From Pseudomonadota bacterium (GTDB lineage: Bacteria; Myxococcota; Myxococcia; Myxococcales; Myxococcaceae): a stretch of DNA of 64,000 nt. The notes beneath the pieces were generated by a model that worked only from the letters and a program-made list of their open reading frames with translations, ran no database searches and had not been told where the DNA came from. Shown piece after piece: positions 45,304-53,735 of this stretch. Both the position numbers and the translations under genes were made by a program. Every line of letters begins with the position of its first letter. Within the stretch, counting starts at the first letter, position 1. Location: positions 21,322-85,321 of the forward strand of contig JAFAFL010000131.1 of assembly GCA_023423535.1 (NCBI GenBank), read 5' to 3'.

Positions 45304-46569
45304 ATGTCCGCCCTCGACCGCCTGATCCCGCTTCCCCGGCTGCTCGAGCGGCACCATGTCGAGGTCGCTGCGCCGCCTGAAAGGGCCTGGCCGGTCGTCC
45401 GCCACCTCGACCTCGGCCGCTCGCGTCTGGTGCGCGCGCTGTTCTCGATGCGTACGCTCGCGGAGCGCCGCGAACACAAGAACGACCACTTGAAGAGCGC
45501 ACCGGGCCCACTGACCGTCGACGCGCTCCGCTCCACGCCCGAGCGGCCGGGCTTCCAGCTCCTCGTCGACCAGCCGCCGCACGAGTTCGCCGTGGGCGCG
45601 ATCGGGCAGGTGTGGCACCTCGACATCCCGTTCCGTCACGTGGCCGATGCAGAGACGTTCCGCGGGTTCTCGGGCCCCGGCTTCGCGAAGGTCGCGTGGG
45701 CAGTCCGGATCGACAGGCTCGGGCAGACGGGCAGCCGCATCGAGGTGGAGGTCCGCGTGGACGCCACCGACGAAGCGTCGTGGACGAAGTTCGAGCGCTA
45801 CTTCCGCGTCATCGGTCCCGCCTCGCGGATGATCCGCAGGGTGCTGCTCGCCTCGCTTCGCCGGCAGTTGGGATCGCTGGACGCGATCGAGGAGGCGCGG
45901 GCGCTGCCGGGCGACGAGCTCCTTCCCGACGCGACCGCACAGGTCACGGACGCAATCACCCTCCACGCGACGCCCGACCGAATCTGGCCGTGGCTCGTGC
46001 AGATGGGCGGTCGGCGCGCGGGCTTCTACAGCTACCAGTGGCTGGAGAACGTCGCCGGCTGCGGACTGAGGAACGCGGAGACGATCCATCCGGAGTGGGC
46101 GCTCCGAGTGGGCGACGCGCTCGTGCTCCACCCGAAGGTGCCTCCCTTTCCGATCGTGGAGAGCGTGCCGGGCCGCTACCTCGTTGCCGCCGCGCGTGCC
46201 GATGAGACGAAGAAACGGGAGCGACAGCCCTGGGTGGACGCGAGCTGGGCCTTCTTCGTCGAGCCGCTCGGACCGCATCGATCTCGGGTGATCAGCCGCT
46301 ACCGCTGTGCGACCTCCGGCGATCTCTTCACCCGGATCACCCTGGGACGCTCGCTCGTCGAGCCCATCGGCTTCGCCATGGACCGCCGGATGTTGCTCGG
46401 GATCAAGGAGCGAGCCGAGCGCCGGCGGCCACGATCCGTGCCCCCTCCGTCCGTCGTGTGGACGGCGATCGGCGCGGTCGCCGCCGCGGTGGCAGCGTGG
46501 GCCTTCTGGCCGAAACCCGAGCGCCTCGCCGTGACGCCGCGAGGGGCGGAGGCGCTGCAGGCCCTCTGA
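45304..46569 (+). CDS. Tandem SRPBCC-domain protein
   Basis: The product is 421 residues. Two START/Bet v1-like (SRPBCC) domains can be read: the first about 15-200 (VEVAAPPERAWPVVRHLDLG ... SRIEVEVRVDATDEASW, read in parts) and the second about 210-380 (AITLHATPDRIWPWLVQMGG ... SRVISRYRC). A single membrane helix near the end (about 393-410, VWTAIGAVAAAVAAWAFW) suggests anchoring. SRPBCC folds hold hydrophobic ligands; nothing indicates which. Monocistronic, 150 bp after the ftsZ terminator. Confidence 0.72.
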   Translation: MSALDRLIPLPRLLERHHVEVAAPPERAWPVVRHLDLGRSRLVRALFSMRTLAERREHKNDHLKSAPGPLTVDALRSTPERPGFQLLVDQPPHEFAVGAIGQVWHLDIPFRHVADAETFRGFSGPGFAKVAWAVRIDRLGQTGSRIEVEVRVDATDEASWTKFERYFRVIGPASRMIRRVLLASLRRQLGSLDAIEEARALPGDELLPDATAQVTDAITLHATPDRIWPWLVQMGGRRAGFYSYQWLENVAGCGLRNAETIHPEWALRVGDALVLHPKVPPFPIVESVPGRYLVAAARADETKKRERQPWVDASWAFFVEPLGPHRSRVISRYRCATSGDLFTRITLGRSLVEPIGFAMDRRMLLGIKERAERRRPRSVPPPSVVWTAIGAVAAAVAAWAFWPKPERLAVTPRGAEALQAL

Positions 46570-46714
46570 CCGTCTGACCGGGATGGGCGGCTCGGGCTTC
46601 GAAAGCGGACGAAGTGGTCACTCGTTGCACCGCGCGCGTTCGTGCCTGTGCGAGCGTTCGGTCCATCCGACCTGCTGCATCACGCAGCGGCACCGGAGCG
46701 AGGAGTCCGCCCAC

Positions 46715-48937
46715 GTGACCGACCCGTCTTCGTCCCCGCCGAAAGTCACCGACACCGCGAGCATCAGCGAGAGCGAAAACCCCGCCATCCCGGCACCGAA
46801 GCCGAAGGGCTCGCACCGGCCGCGCACGAACCGCGACTGGTGGCCGAACCAGGTCGAGCTGCAGGTCCTCAACAAGCCCTCGCGAGACTCGGACCCGCTG
46901 GGTGCGGACTTCGACTACCGGAAGGCGGTCGCGTCGCTCGACGTGGAAGCGCTGAAGCGGGACCTCGTGCAGCTGATGCGCACGTCACAGGACTGGTGGC
47001 CGGCGGACTGGGGGCACTACGGCCCGCTCTTCATCCGCATGTCGTGGCACGCGGCAGGAACCTACCGGCAGGTGGATGGCCGAGGCGGCGCCGGCACCGG
47101 CGGTCAGCGCTTCGCGCCGCTGAACAGCTGGCCCGACAACGCGAACCTCGACAAGGCGCGCCGCCTGCTCCTGCCGATCAAGCAGAAGTACGGACGCAGT
47201 CTCTCGTGGGCGGACCTGCTCGTCTTCGCCGGCAACGTGGCGCACGACGACATGGGCCTGAAGACCTTCGGCTTCGGCTTCGGTCGCGAGGATCCCTGGC
47301 AGCCGGAGGAGGTGTTCTGGGGCCCCGAGGACACCTGGCTCGGCGACGAGCGCTACAGCGGGGACGCGCCGCTGGATCTCGAGGGCGCGCTCGCCAACGT
47401 GACGATGGGCCTCATCTACGTGAACCCGGAAGGGCCGAAGGGCGAGCCCGATCCGCTGCGCTCCGCGCACGACATCCGGCTCACCTTTGCGCGCATGGCG
47501 ATGAACGACGAGGAGACCGTGGCGCTGATCGCCGGCGGTCACACCTTCGGCAAGGCGCACGGCGCGGGCCATCCCTCCAACGTCGGACCGGAGCCCGAGG
47601 GCTGCCCGGTGCATCACGGTGGTCTCGGCTGGAAGAACAAGCTCCGCACCGGGCGGGGAAGGGACACGATCACCAGCGGTCTCGAGGGCGCGTGGACGCC
47701 CACGCCGACGACCTGGGACCACAGCTACTTCGACACGCTCTTCAAGTGGGAGTGGGAGCTCACCACCAGCCCCGCCGGCGCGAAGCAGTGGCAGCCGACC
47801 GATCCCGCTTCCGCGACGGTGCCGGACGCGCACGACCCGAACGTGAAGCACCGGCCGATGATGGCGACCACCGACATCGCGCTCATCCGGGATCCCATCT
47901 ACCTGGAGATCTCGAAGCGCTACCACGCGGACCCGAAGCTCTTCGCGGACGCGTATGCGCGCGCGTGGTTCAAGCTCCTCCACCGCGACATGGGCCCGGT
48001 GTCGCGCTACCTCGGCCCGTGGGTGCCCGAGCCGCAGCTGTGGCAGGACCCGGTGCCGAAGGTCAGCCACCCGCTCATCGGCGACGCGGAGGTGACGGAG
48101 CTCAAGCGCGCGCTGCTCGCCTCGGGACTGACCGTCTCGCAGCTCGTGCGCGTGGCGTGGGCGTCGGCGGCCTCCTTCCGCTCCACCGACAAGCGCGGCG
48201 GCGCGAACGGTGCGCGGCTGCGGCTCGCTCCGCAGAAGAGCTGGCCCGTCAATGATCCGGCGGAGCTCGCCGCGGTGCTGCCGGTGCTCGAGCACGTGAA
48301 GGCGGACTTCGAGAAGGGCGGCAAGCGCGTGTCGCTCGCGGACCTCATCGTGCTCGGCGGCTGCGCGGCGGTGGAGAAGGCCGCGCTCGATGCCGGCTTC
48401 CCCACCACGGTTCCCTTCCGGCCCGGCCGCACCGACGCGACGCAGGAGCAGACGGACGTGGAGACCTTCGCGTTCCTCGAGCCGCACGCGGACGGCTTCC
48501 GCAACTACCTGCAGCCGGGCTCGAGGCTTTCGCCGGAGACGCAGCTGGTGGACCGCGCGTACATGCTCGACCTCACCGCGAAGGAAATGACCGTGCTGCT
48601 CGGCGGGATGCGCGTGCTGGGCGCGAACACCGGCGGCACGAAGCACGGCGTCTTCACCGACCGGCCCGGCACGCTGAGCACCGACTTCTTCCGCAACCTG
48701 CTCGACATGCGGATCTCCTGGCGGCCCGCCTCGACGGAGGGCGTGTTCGAGGGCGTCGATGCGAAGGGACAGACCGTGCGCACCGCGACGATCGTGGACC
48801 TCGTGTTCGGTTCGAACTCCATCCTCCGCGGCATCTGCGAGGTCTACGCCGCAGACGACGCGAAGGGCCGCTTCGTCAGCGACTTCGTCACCGCGTGGGT
48901 GAAGGTCATGGAGCTCGACCGCTACGACCTGAAGTAG
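46715..48937 (+). CDS. katG: Catalase-peroxidase KatG
   Basis: A 740-residue haem enzyme degrading hydrogen peroxide. The distal triad is in IRMSWHAAGTYR (Arg108, Trp111, His112). The proximal haem His is in GGHTFGKAHGAG, and MGLIYVNPEGP and the FARMAMND Met supply the Tyr and Met of the Met-Tyr-Trp adduct needed for catalase activity. The duplicated C-terminal half (about 430-740) is complete. GTG at 46715 is chosen for AGGAG 9 bp upstream; the 44 extra residues from 46583 look non-coding. No oxyR-like gene adjoins. Confidence 0.95.
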   Translation: MTDPSSSPPKVTDTASISESENPAIPAPKPKGSHRPRTNRDWWPNQVELQVLNKPSRDSDPLGADFDYRKAVASLDVEALKRDLVQLMRTSQDWWPADWGHYGPLFIRMSWHAAGTYRQVDGRGGAGTGGQRFAPLNSWPDNANLDKARRLLLPIKQKYGRSLSWADLLVFAGNVAHDDMGLKTFGFGFGREDPWQPEEVFWGPEDTWLGDERYSGDAPLDLEGALANVTMGLIYVNPEGPKGEPDPLRSAHDIRLTFARMAMNDEETVALIAGGHTFGKAHGAGHPSNVGPEPEGCPVHHGGLGWKNKLRTGRGRDTITSGLEGAWTPTPTTWDHSYFDTLFKWEWELTTSPAGAKQWQPTDPASATVPDAHDPNVKHRPMMATTDIALIRDPIYLEISKRYHADPKLFADAYARAWFKLLHRDMGPVSRYLGPWVPEPQLWQDPVPKVSHPLIGDAEVTELKRALLASGLTVSQLVRVAWASAASFRSTDKRGGANGARLRLAPQKSWPVNDPAELAAVLPVLEHVKADFEKGGKRVSLADLIVLGGCAAVEKAALDAGFPTTVPFRPGRTDATQEQTDVETFAFLEPHADGFRNYLQPGSRLSPETQLVDRAYMLDLTAKEMTVLLGGMRVLGANTGGTKHGVFTDRPGTLSTDFFRNLLDMRISWRPASTEGVFEGVDAKGQTVRTATIVDLVFGSNSILRGICEVYAADDAKGRFVSDFVTAWVKVMELDRYDLK

Positions 48938-48987
48938 CCGCGCACGCAGGCCAGGCTTTAGCGTCAGGCGCGAACTGCTGTCAGGCT

Positions 48988-49008
48988 GCCCCTCTCGAAC
49001 GGAGGGGC
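48988..49008 (+). promoter_or_regulatory. Hairpin sequestering the RBS of the next gene
   Basis: GCCCCTC (48988-48994) and GAGGGGC (49002-49008) form a 7-bp stem with a 7-nt loop. The 3' arm contains the GAGGGG ribosome-binding site of the ATG at 49013. No T-run follows. It may limit translation or simply reflect composition. Confidence 0.4.
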
Positions 49009-49012
49009 ACGC

Positions 49013-49834
49013 ATGCGCTGGAGCTTTCTGGGAGTGATGGGCGCGGTGGCGGCGGTTCTCGTCGGTGCGTCCGGCTGCAGCTGCGGCGTCTCGCGGGACA
49101 ACTTCCCCGAGCGCGCGGCGCAGACGGTGTGCAGCAAGCTCTACGGCTGCTGCACCGCGGACGAGGTGAAGGACAACCCCACCTACGGACCGGACAGGGA
49201 GGCCTGTGAGCGCAACGTGCGCAAGTCCTTCGATCAGACCGCGTCGATCAAGGAGAGCGAACAGAAGAAGAGGCTCACCTTCCACGAAGACCGCGCCGAG
49301 GAGTGCCTCACCCAGTACGAGGCGCTCTCCTGCGAGCAGCTGAAGAGCAACGCCACCACGGTGACACCGGCCTGCGACGCGTACCTCGAGCCGATGGTGA
49401 AGACCGGCGAGGCCTGCGCCTTCGACTCCGAGTGCATCGCGGGAAGCTGCGAAGGCGAGTCGGAGGAAGGGGAGGGCACCTGCCAGCCCTTCATCGCGGA
49501 GAACGGAAGCTGCTCGGATGGTGGCGTGTGCGGCAGCGGGCTCGTCTGCGGCGGTGGCACCTGCGTGCGCACGAAGCCCGACGGCGAGCCCTGCAACACC
49601 AACCGCGAGTGCGCGACCGGCGGCTGCAACGGACGTGACCCGGACGCGGGCGTGCCCGGGACGTGCGGTCCGAAGGGCGGCGAGGGCACCGCCTGCTACG
49701 CGACGACCGGCTGCTCCTCGACCTCGGGCGGCGCGGCACCGCTCGCGTTCGCGGTGGTGCTGCTCGGACTCGGCCTCCGCCTCGTTCGCAGCGGGCTGCG
49801 CCGCGAGGCGAGACCGACGACGACCGCTCAGTGA
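49013..49834 (+). CDS. Cys-rich lipoprotein with MYXO-CTERM-like tail
   Basis: A protein of 273 residues. N-terminal lipobox ASGC (Cys about 22) and a mature region with many Cys pairs (CSKLYGCC, DSECIAGSC, CGSGLVCGGGTC, NRECATGGC). It ends with TTGCSSTSGG, a hydrophobic helix (about 240-257) and an Arg-rich tail (RSGLRREAR). That Cys-helix-Arg tripartite end is the MYXO-CTERM sorting signal pattern. Carrying both a lipid-anchor signal and a C-terminal sorting signal is unusual. Function unknown; surface location is well supported. 3' end overlaps the DUF2200 gene by 7 bp. Confidence 0.78.
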   Translation: MRWSFLGVMGAVAAVLVGASGCSCGVSRDNFPERAAQTVCSKLYGCCTADEVKDNPTYGPDREACERNVRKSFDQTASIKESEQKKRLTFHEDRAEECLTQYEALSCEQLKSNATTVTPACDAYLEPMVKTGEACAFDSECIAGSCEGESEEGEGTCQPFIAENGSCSDGGVCGSGLVCGGGTCVRTKPDGEPCNTNRECATGGCNGRDPDAGVPGTCGPKGGEGTACYATTGCSSTSGGAAPLAFAVVLLGLGLRLVRSGLRREARPTTTAQ

Positions 49835-50286
49835 CGGACGGCCCTCTTCGGGGCCGCAGCCTTCTTCTTCTTCGCAACGGCGCCGGACTTCTTCGCAGCG
49901 GGCGCGGGCGAGGCACCCGCCTCCTGCCGGAGGATCTTCTCCATCGCCTTGCCCTTCGCGAGCTCGTCGATGAGCTTGTCGAGCCAGCGGATCTTCTGCA
50001 TCAGCGGCTGCTCGATCTCCTCCACGCGCACGCCGCACACCACGCCGGTGATCAGCGCGGTGTTGGGGTTCATCTTCGGCGCCTGGGCGAAGAACTCCTC
50101 GAAGCTGCTCTCCAGCGCGAGCTGCTTCTCCAGCCCCGCCTGCGTGTAGCCGGTGAGCCAGCGGATGATCGCGTCCACCTCGTCCTTCGTGCGGTCCTTC
50201 TTCTCCGCCTTCTGGACGTAGAGCGGGTACACGCTGGAGAACTTCATCCGGAAGACGCGGTGATTCGGGTCGTTCGTCGTCTTCAT
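49828..50286 (-). CDS. DUF2200 protein with Lys/Ala-rich tail
   Basis: The 152-residue protein begins HRVFRMKFSSVYPLYVQKAEKK and continues IIRWLTGYTQ...FEEFFAQAPKMNPN, GVVCGVRVEEIEQPLMQKIRWLDKLIDELAKGK (read in parts), which is DUF2200 through and through. The last 30 residues (PAPAAKKSGAVAKKKKAAAP) are a histone-H1-like basic tail not part of the domain, possibly nucleic-acid binding. ATG at 50286 chosen by homology; longer in-frame starts overlap the next lipoprotein. Function of DUF2200 is unknown. Confidence 0.85.
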   Translation of the reverse strand: MKTTNDPNHRVFRMKFSSVYPLYVQKAEKKDRTKDEVDAIIRWLTGYTQAGLEKQLALESSFEEFFAQAPKMNPNTALITGVVCGVRVEEIEQPLMQKIRWLDKLIDELAKGKAMEKILRQEAGASPAPAAKKSGAVAKKKKAAAPKRAVRH

Positions 50287-50302
50287 CGGGCGCCCTTCGC
50301 GG

Positions 50303-50584
50303 CTACCGGGTGGGAATGCCGAAGCAGTCGTCCACGCAGTTGTTGAGCACGCCGGAGCAGGTGTCCTGCCGGTCGAGGCAGGCGGCGCAACCCTCGACGC
50401 GGTCGGCGCGCGACTCGCTCTCCTCCGCATAGGCGGAGCACGCGTTGGAGCAGGCGCCCACGTCGAGGCCCTCCGACCAGCACTCCTGGTTTCGCTCACA
50501 GTAGGCGTCGCAGTTGCTCTTGCATCCGCTCAGCGTCAGCGCCAGCGCGCCCACCATCAGCCCCTGCATCAGGATTCGGATCAT
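50303..50584 (-). CDS. Small Cys-rich lipoprotein
   Basis: The product is 93 residues: signal with lipobox LSGC (Cys about 21) followed by ten cysteines in CxxxC-like spacings (NCDAYCERNQEC, GACSNAC, GCAACLDRQDTC, NNCVDDC). The regular helix-forming CxxxC layout suggests a coiled-coil-helix-like disulfide protein. ATG at 50584. It lies 16 bp upstream of the DUF2200 gene on the same strand, so the two may be co-transcribed. No function assigned. Confidence 0.7.
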   Translation of the reverse strand: MIRILMQGLMVGALALTLSGCKSNCDAYCERNQECWSEGLDVGACSNACSAYAEESESRADRVEGCAACLDRQDTCSGVLNNCVDDCFGIPTR

Positions 50585-50637
50585 GGGGCGAGTCTTGGAG
50601 AGCCGGGCGGTCGTGTCCAGACGAGAGCGCAGGAGCC

Positions 50638-51483
50638 CTACACGCCGAGCCGCGCGAGGAGCCGCTCCGACTCGTCCCACAGTCGTTTTGCAGCTGCGTC
50701 GTCACGCGCCTCGCGGCTGGACTTCGCCTCGCGGCTCTTCGCGAAATACTTCCCGCTCACGCCCTGAACCTCCGGCGACGTGGCGAGGTACAGCGTCGTC
50801 TGCGCGCCCTTCTCCGGTGAGATGAAGAGCGGCGACAGCAGCTGCACCGCGAAGCGGAAGACGCCCGGCGTGTTCTTCCCGAACCCCGTCGCCACCACGC
50901 CCGGGTGCAGCGAGTTCGCGGTCACGCCCGTGCCCTCCAACCTGCGCGAGAGCTCCCGCGTGAAGAGGATGTTCGCGAGCTTCGACTGTCCGTACACGCG
51001 GTAGGACATGTACCCACGTTCGTGCTGCAGGTCGTCCCACTTCATCGTCGCTCGGCGGTGCGCATCGCTCGCCACGTTGACGATCCGCGACGGCGCGCTC
51101 TGCACGAGCACTTCCCGAAGCTCGCGCGTGAGCACGAAGTACGAGAGGTGATTGGTGGCGAAGGTGCGCTCGAGGCCCTCCGCGGTGACCTCGCGCTCGG
51201 TGAAGATCGCGCCCGCGTTGTTCACGAGCACGTCGATGCGATCCACGCGTGAGCGGATCTCCGCCGCCGCGCGCACGACCTCACGCATCAGCGACAGGTC
51301 CGCGCGAACCCAGTCCACCTGCACGTCGGGCCTCGCTGCCTTCAGCTCCGCCGTCACCGCCTGGGCCTTCGCGTCGTCGCGCGTGGTGAGCACCAGCCTC
51401 GCGCCCCGCCTCGCCAGCTCGCGCGCCGTCACCCGGCCGATGCCGGAGGTCGCGCCGGTCACCACGCAGATCTTCCCGTCCAT
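50638..51483 (-). CDS. Short-chain dehydrogenase/reductase (retinol-dehydrogenase-like)
   Basis: A 281-residue SDR. Cofactor loop VTGATSGIGRVTA, DVLVNNAG, catalytic Ser region IVNVASDAH, and YRVYGQSK (YxxxK). The Arg residues after the first strand (TTRDDAK) favour NADP(H). Layout matches the RDH/WWOX-like SDR group; substrate unknown. ATG at 51483. It follows the alpha/beta hydrolase gene by 34 bp, a likely operon for modification of a lipid or hydrophobic substrate (inference). Confidence 0.87.
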   Translation of the reverse strand: MDGKICVVTGATSGIGRVTARELARRGARLVLTTRDDAKAQAVTAELKAARPDVQVDWVRADLSLMREVVRAAAEIRSRVDRIDVLVNNAGAIFTEREVTAEGLERTFATNHLSYFVLTRELREVLVQSAPSRIVNVASDAHRRATMKWDDLQHERGYMSYRVYGQSKLANILFTRELSRRLEGTGVTANSLHPGVVATGFGKNTPGVFRFAVQLLSPLFISPEKGAQTTLYLATSPEVQGVSGKYFAKSREAKSSREARDDAAAKRLWDESERLLARLGV

Positions 51484-51517
51484 TCGAACCACGACCCCTC
51501 CGTGTGCAGCGCGTGAC

Positions 51518-52540
51518 CTAACGCGAGGGCCGCACCGCGTCACGCCCTTCGAGGAACGCGGCGATGCGCGGCCATACCTCTTCGGGCGCGTGCCTGCCCA
51601 CGAGCAGGTCGAAGTGGCCGTACTCCTCCTGCGTCCCGTGCGCGCGCCCCAGATGCAGCACCCGTGCATTCCCGCCGATGCGCCGCGCGGTCTCCTCCAC
51701 CGCTTCGGGTGGGCACTGCACGTCGGCGCTGCCGGAGAGGAGAAGCAGCGGCAGACGGCACTCGGTCGCGCACTCGAGGTAGCGCATCTTTCCGTCGCGG
51801 CTGCGCAGTCCGCCGGGCTCGAACGTCGTCGCCAACGACAGGAGCAGGCTGACCGGGATCCAACCGAAGGCGTGCGCGTGGATCTGGCGGATGACCTCCG
51901 GCTCCACGTTCGCGTGGTGGAAGTTGAAGGCTTCGAGCGGCGAGCGCACACGTCCGAGCAGCGGCGACACGAGGTGCGCCGTCAGCCCGAACGGCACGCG
52001 GCCCAGCCGAGCGAGCAGAGGGCGCAGCGGCAGCAGCCTCGCGAACCCGCTGCGTCCCACCGTGTAGTCGAGCGCGCTGCCCACGCAGACGCCGCGTGCG
52101 ATCCCGTGGTCCGGCCGCCGCATCGCGTAGCAGCACAGCAAGAGCCCGCCCATGCTGTGACCGACCCACGAGACCTCTGACTGGCCCGACGCATCGCGCA
52201 CCGCGTCGAGGATCGCCGGCAGATCCGCATCGAGGTAGTCGTCGAGATCCCACCTGCCGCCCGCCGCGCCGCTCTCGCCCGCGCCTCGAAGCTCCGGCAC
52301 GAACACATCCCAGCCGCGCTCCGCGAGCCAGTGCGCGAGCGATCGCTGCGGCATGAGCCAGCCGTGTGAGTTCGCGCCGAGACCATGCAGCAGCATCACC
52401 GGCGGACCCGCGACCGCACCGGGCGGACGCACGCGATGCACCGCGAGCCGAACGCCATCCCGCGCGCTGAGGTAGTGCGTCTCGTGTGAGGCGGGCCCTT
52501 TGGGCAGGAAGCGGGACCAGGGGCGAATCGACACCTGCAC
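51518..52540 (-). CDS. Alpha/beta-fold hydrolase
   Basis: About 340 residues. VMLLHGLGANSHGW is the oxyanion region, GHSMGG the nucleophile elbow (catalytic Ser), LLLLSGSADVQCPPEA holds the acid Asp, and YGHFDLLVG the His. The start is uncertain: GTG at 52540 (or 52534) is taken because an ATG at 52600 would overlap the start codon of the divergent lipoprotein gene. If 52600 were used, an N-terminal Cys cluster CASCPVC would be included. Substrate unknown; lipase/esterase or polyester depolymerase relatives share this layout. Confidence 0.8.
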   Translation of the reverse strand: MQVSIRPWSRFLPKGPASHETHYLSARDGVRLAVHRVRPPGAVAGPPVMLLHGLGANSHGWLMPQRSLAHWLAERGWDVFVPELRGAGESGAAGGRWDLDDYLDADLPAILDAVRDASGQSEVSWVGHSMGGLLLCCYAMRRPDHGIARGVCVGSALDYTVGRSGFARLLPLRPLLARLGRVPFGLTAHLVSPLLGRVRSPLEAFNFHHANVEPEVIRQIHAHAFGWIPVSLLLSLATTFEPGGLRSRDGKMRYLECATECRLPLLLLSGSADVQCPPEAVEETARRIGGNARVLHLGRAHGTQEEYGHFDLLVGRHAPEEVWPRIAAFLEGRDAVRPSR

Positions 52541-52598
52541 AGGGCTATGGCAAACAGGGCAGGACGCGCAACTTTCACGAGAACGCAGGAGTTTCGCC

Positions 52599-52847
52599 AT
52601 GCGGACTGCGGTGATGACCCTCGCCCTGATCGGCGCTTCGAGCCTCGGGTGCGGCACCATGAACGAGGTGATGGACGTCCCGGTGCCGCGCGAGGTCCGG
52701 ATGCACGCCCTCGGTGACGGTGAGCGGGTGCGGCTCGAGACCAGCGTCGGCGCCTTCGAGGTCCAGGAGAAGAACGCGGAGCTGCTCCGCCGCATGCTCG
52801 CGGGCGAGCCGGTGGACGTGCACTTCTACGCCGAAGGACGCGAGTAA
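52599..52847 (+). CDS. Small hypothetical lipoprotein
   Basis: An 82-residue protein with lipobox SLGC (Cys about 18) and a short beta-rich mature domain (VRMHALGDGERVRLETSVGAFEVQ, read in parts). ATG at 52599 has AGGAG 7 bp upstream. The next lipoprotein gene starts 3 bp after its stop, so they form an operon. Divergent from the alpha/beta hydrolase gene. No family recognised. Confidence 0.65.
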   Translation: MRTAVMTLALIGASSLGCGTMNEVMDVPVPREVRMHALGDGERVRLETSVGAFEVQEKNAELLRRMLAGEPVDVHFYAEGRE

Positions 52848-52850
52848 CCC

Positions 52851-53720
52851 ATGCGCGCACCCGTCGCGCGCGGTCTCGGAATCACCGGCCTGCTCACCGT
52901 CACGCTCGCCTTCAGCGGCTGCGACGACGGCTCGGAGCGCATGAAGGAGCGGCAGGAGGCGCTCGACCGGGCAAAGGCCGCGCAGAAGGAGAAGGACGCG
53001 CAGGCCCGCGCGCCGAAGGGCCCCGCGGAGAACCGGCCGCTGCATCCCTTCTGGGACGATCCCTCCTTCGTCGTCGTGCGCCACGAGGCCGCCTGTCCGG
53101 AGGGACTCTGGTCGCTCTTTCCCGGCCGCGCGCCCGGCGGCGACGACGAGACGCGCAAGCAGAACGAGTCCCGCCGTTCGGAGCTCGCCGCGGCGCTGCG
53201 CGACAAGACCTTCGTGGCGAGGCTGCGCGGACCGCCGGCGGTGGACCTGAAGGACTTCGACGCGCCGAAGGGCCACGTGCCGCTCGAGCTGGCCGGCCTC
53301 GTCGAGTGCGAGGACTCCATCGGCCACATCGCGATCGCGTTCACCGCGCCGAAGGCCATCGACCCGAAGGCGTCTGCGCTGGAGGAGGGCAACACGCTCG
53401 TGCAGAGCATCTGGACCGCGCCCGCCCAGCCGTTCGCGCTGCCCATGCCCAACCTCTCGGACGGTCGCAACTTCGTGCAGAAGCACCGGCTGGGGATGGA
53501 GGGCTTCGTGGTGTTCCGGCTCGGCAAGCCGGAGGTGCACAGGAAGCGGGTGAAGGTGAAGCGCGTCACCCAGGGCGAGGTGACGATGGGCGGAACGACC
53601 GACGACTTCGGCGCCGGACGGCTCGTGCGCGCGGACGTTCAGGGCACGCGCGTGCTCGCGCACCCCGGCCCGCTGGTGGTGGTGGACACGCGAGAGCCCG
53701 CAGCGGTGAGCCTCAAGTAG
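52851..53720 (+). CDS. Hypothetical lipoprotein
   Basis: The product is 289 residues: lipobox FSGC (Cys about 24), then a charged helix (RMKERQEALDRAKAAQKEKDAQ) likely forming a coiled coil, then a mixed alpha/beta region from about 60. The C-terminus has beta-strand pattern (VRADVQGTRVLAHPGPLVVV). Not recognised. Paired with the upstream 82-residue lipoprotein with 3-bp spacing. Probably envelope-located. Confidence 0.65.
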   Translation: MRAPVARGLGITGLLTVTLAFSGCDDGSERMKERQEALDRAKAAQKEKDAQARAPKGPAENRPLHPFWDDPSFVVVRHEAACPEGLWSLFPGRAPGGDDETRKQNESRRSELAAALRDKTFVARLRGPPAVDLKDFDAPKGHVPLELAGLVECEDSIGHIAIAFTAPKAIDPKASALEEGNTLVQSIWTAPAQPFALPMPNLSDGRNFVQKHRLGMEGFVVFRLGKPEVHRKRVKVKRVTQGEVTMGGTTDDFGAGRLVRADVQGTRVLAHPGPLVVVDTREPAAVSLK

Positions 53721-53735
53721 CCGCCAAGGTCGAGC

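Noticed and set aside
46583..46714. N-terminal extension of KatG from an upstream in-frame ATG
   Set aside because: The 44 residues have no resemblance to KatG N-termini, and a good ribosome-binding site supports GTG at 46715.
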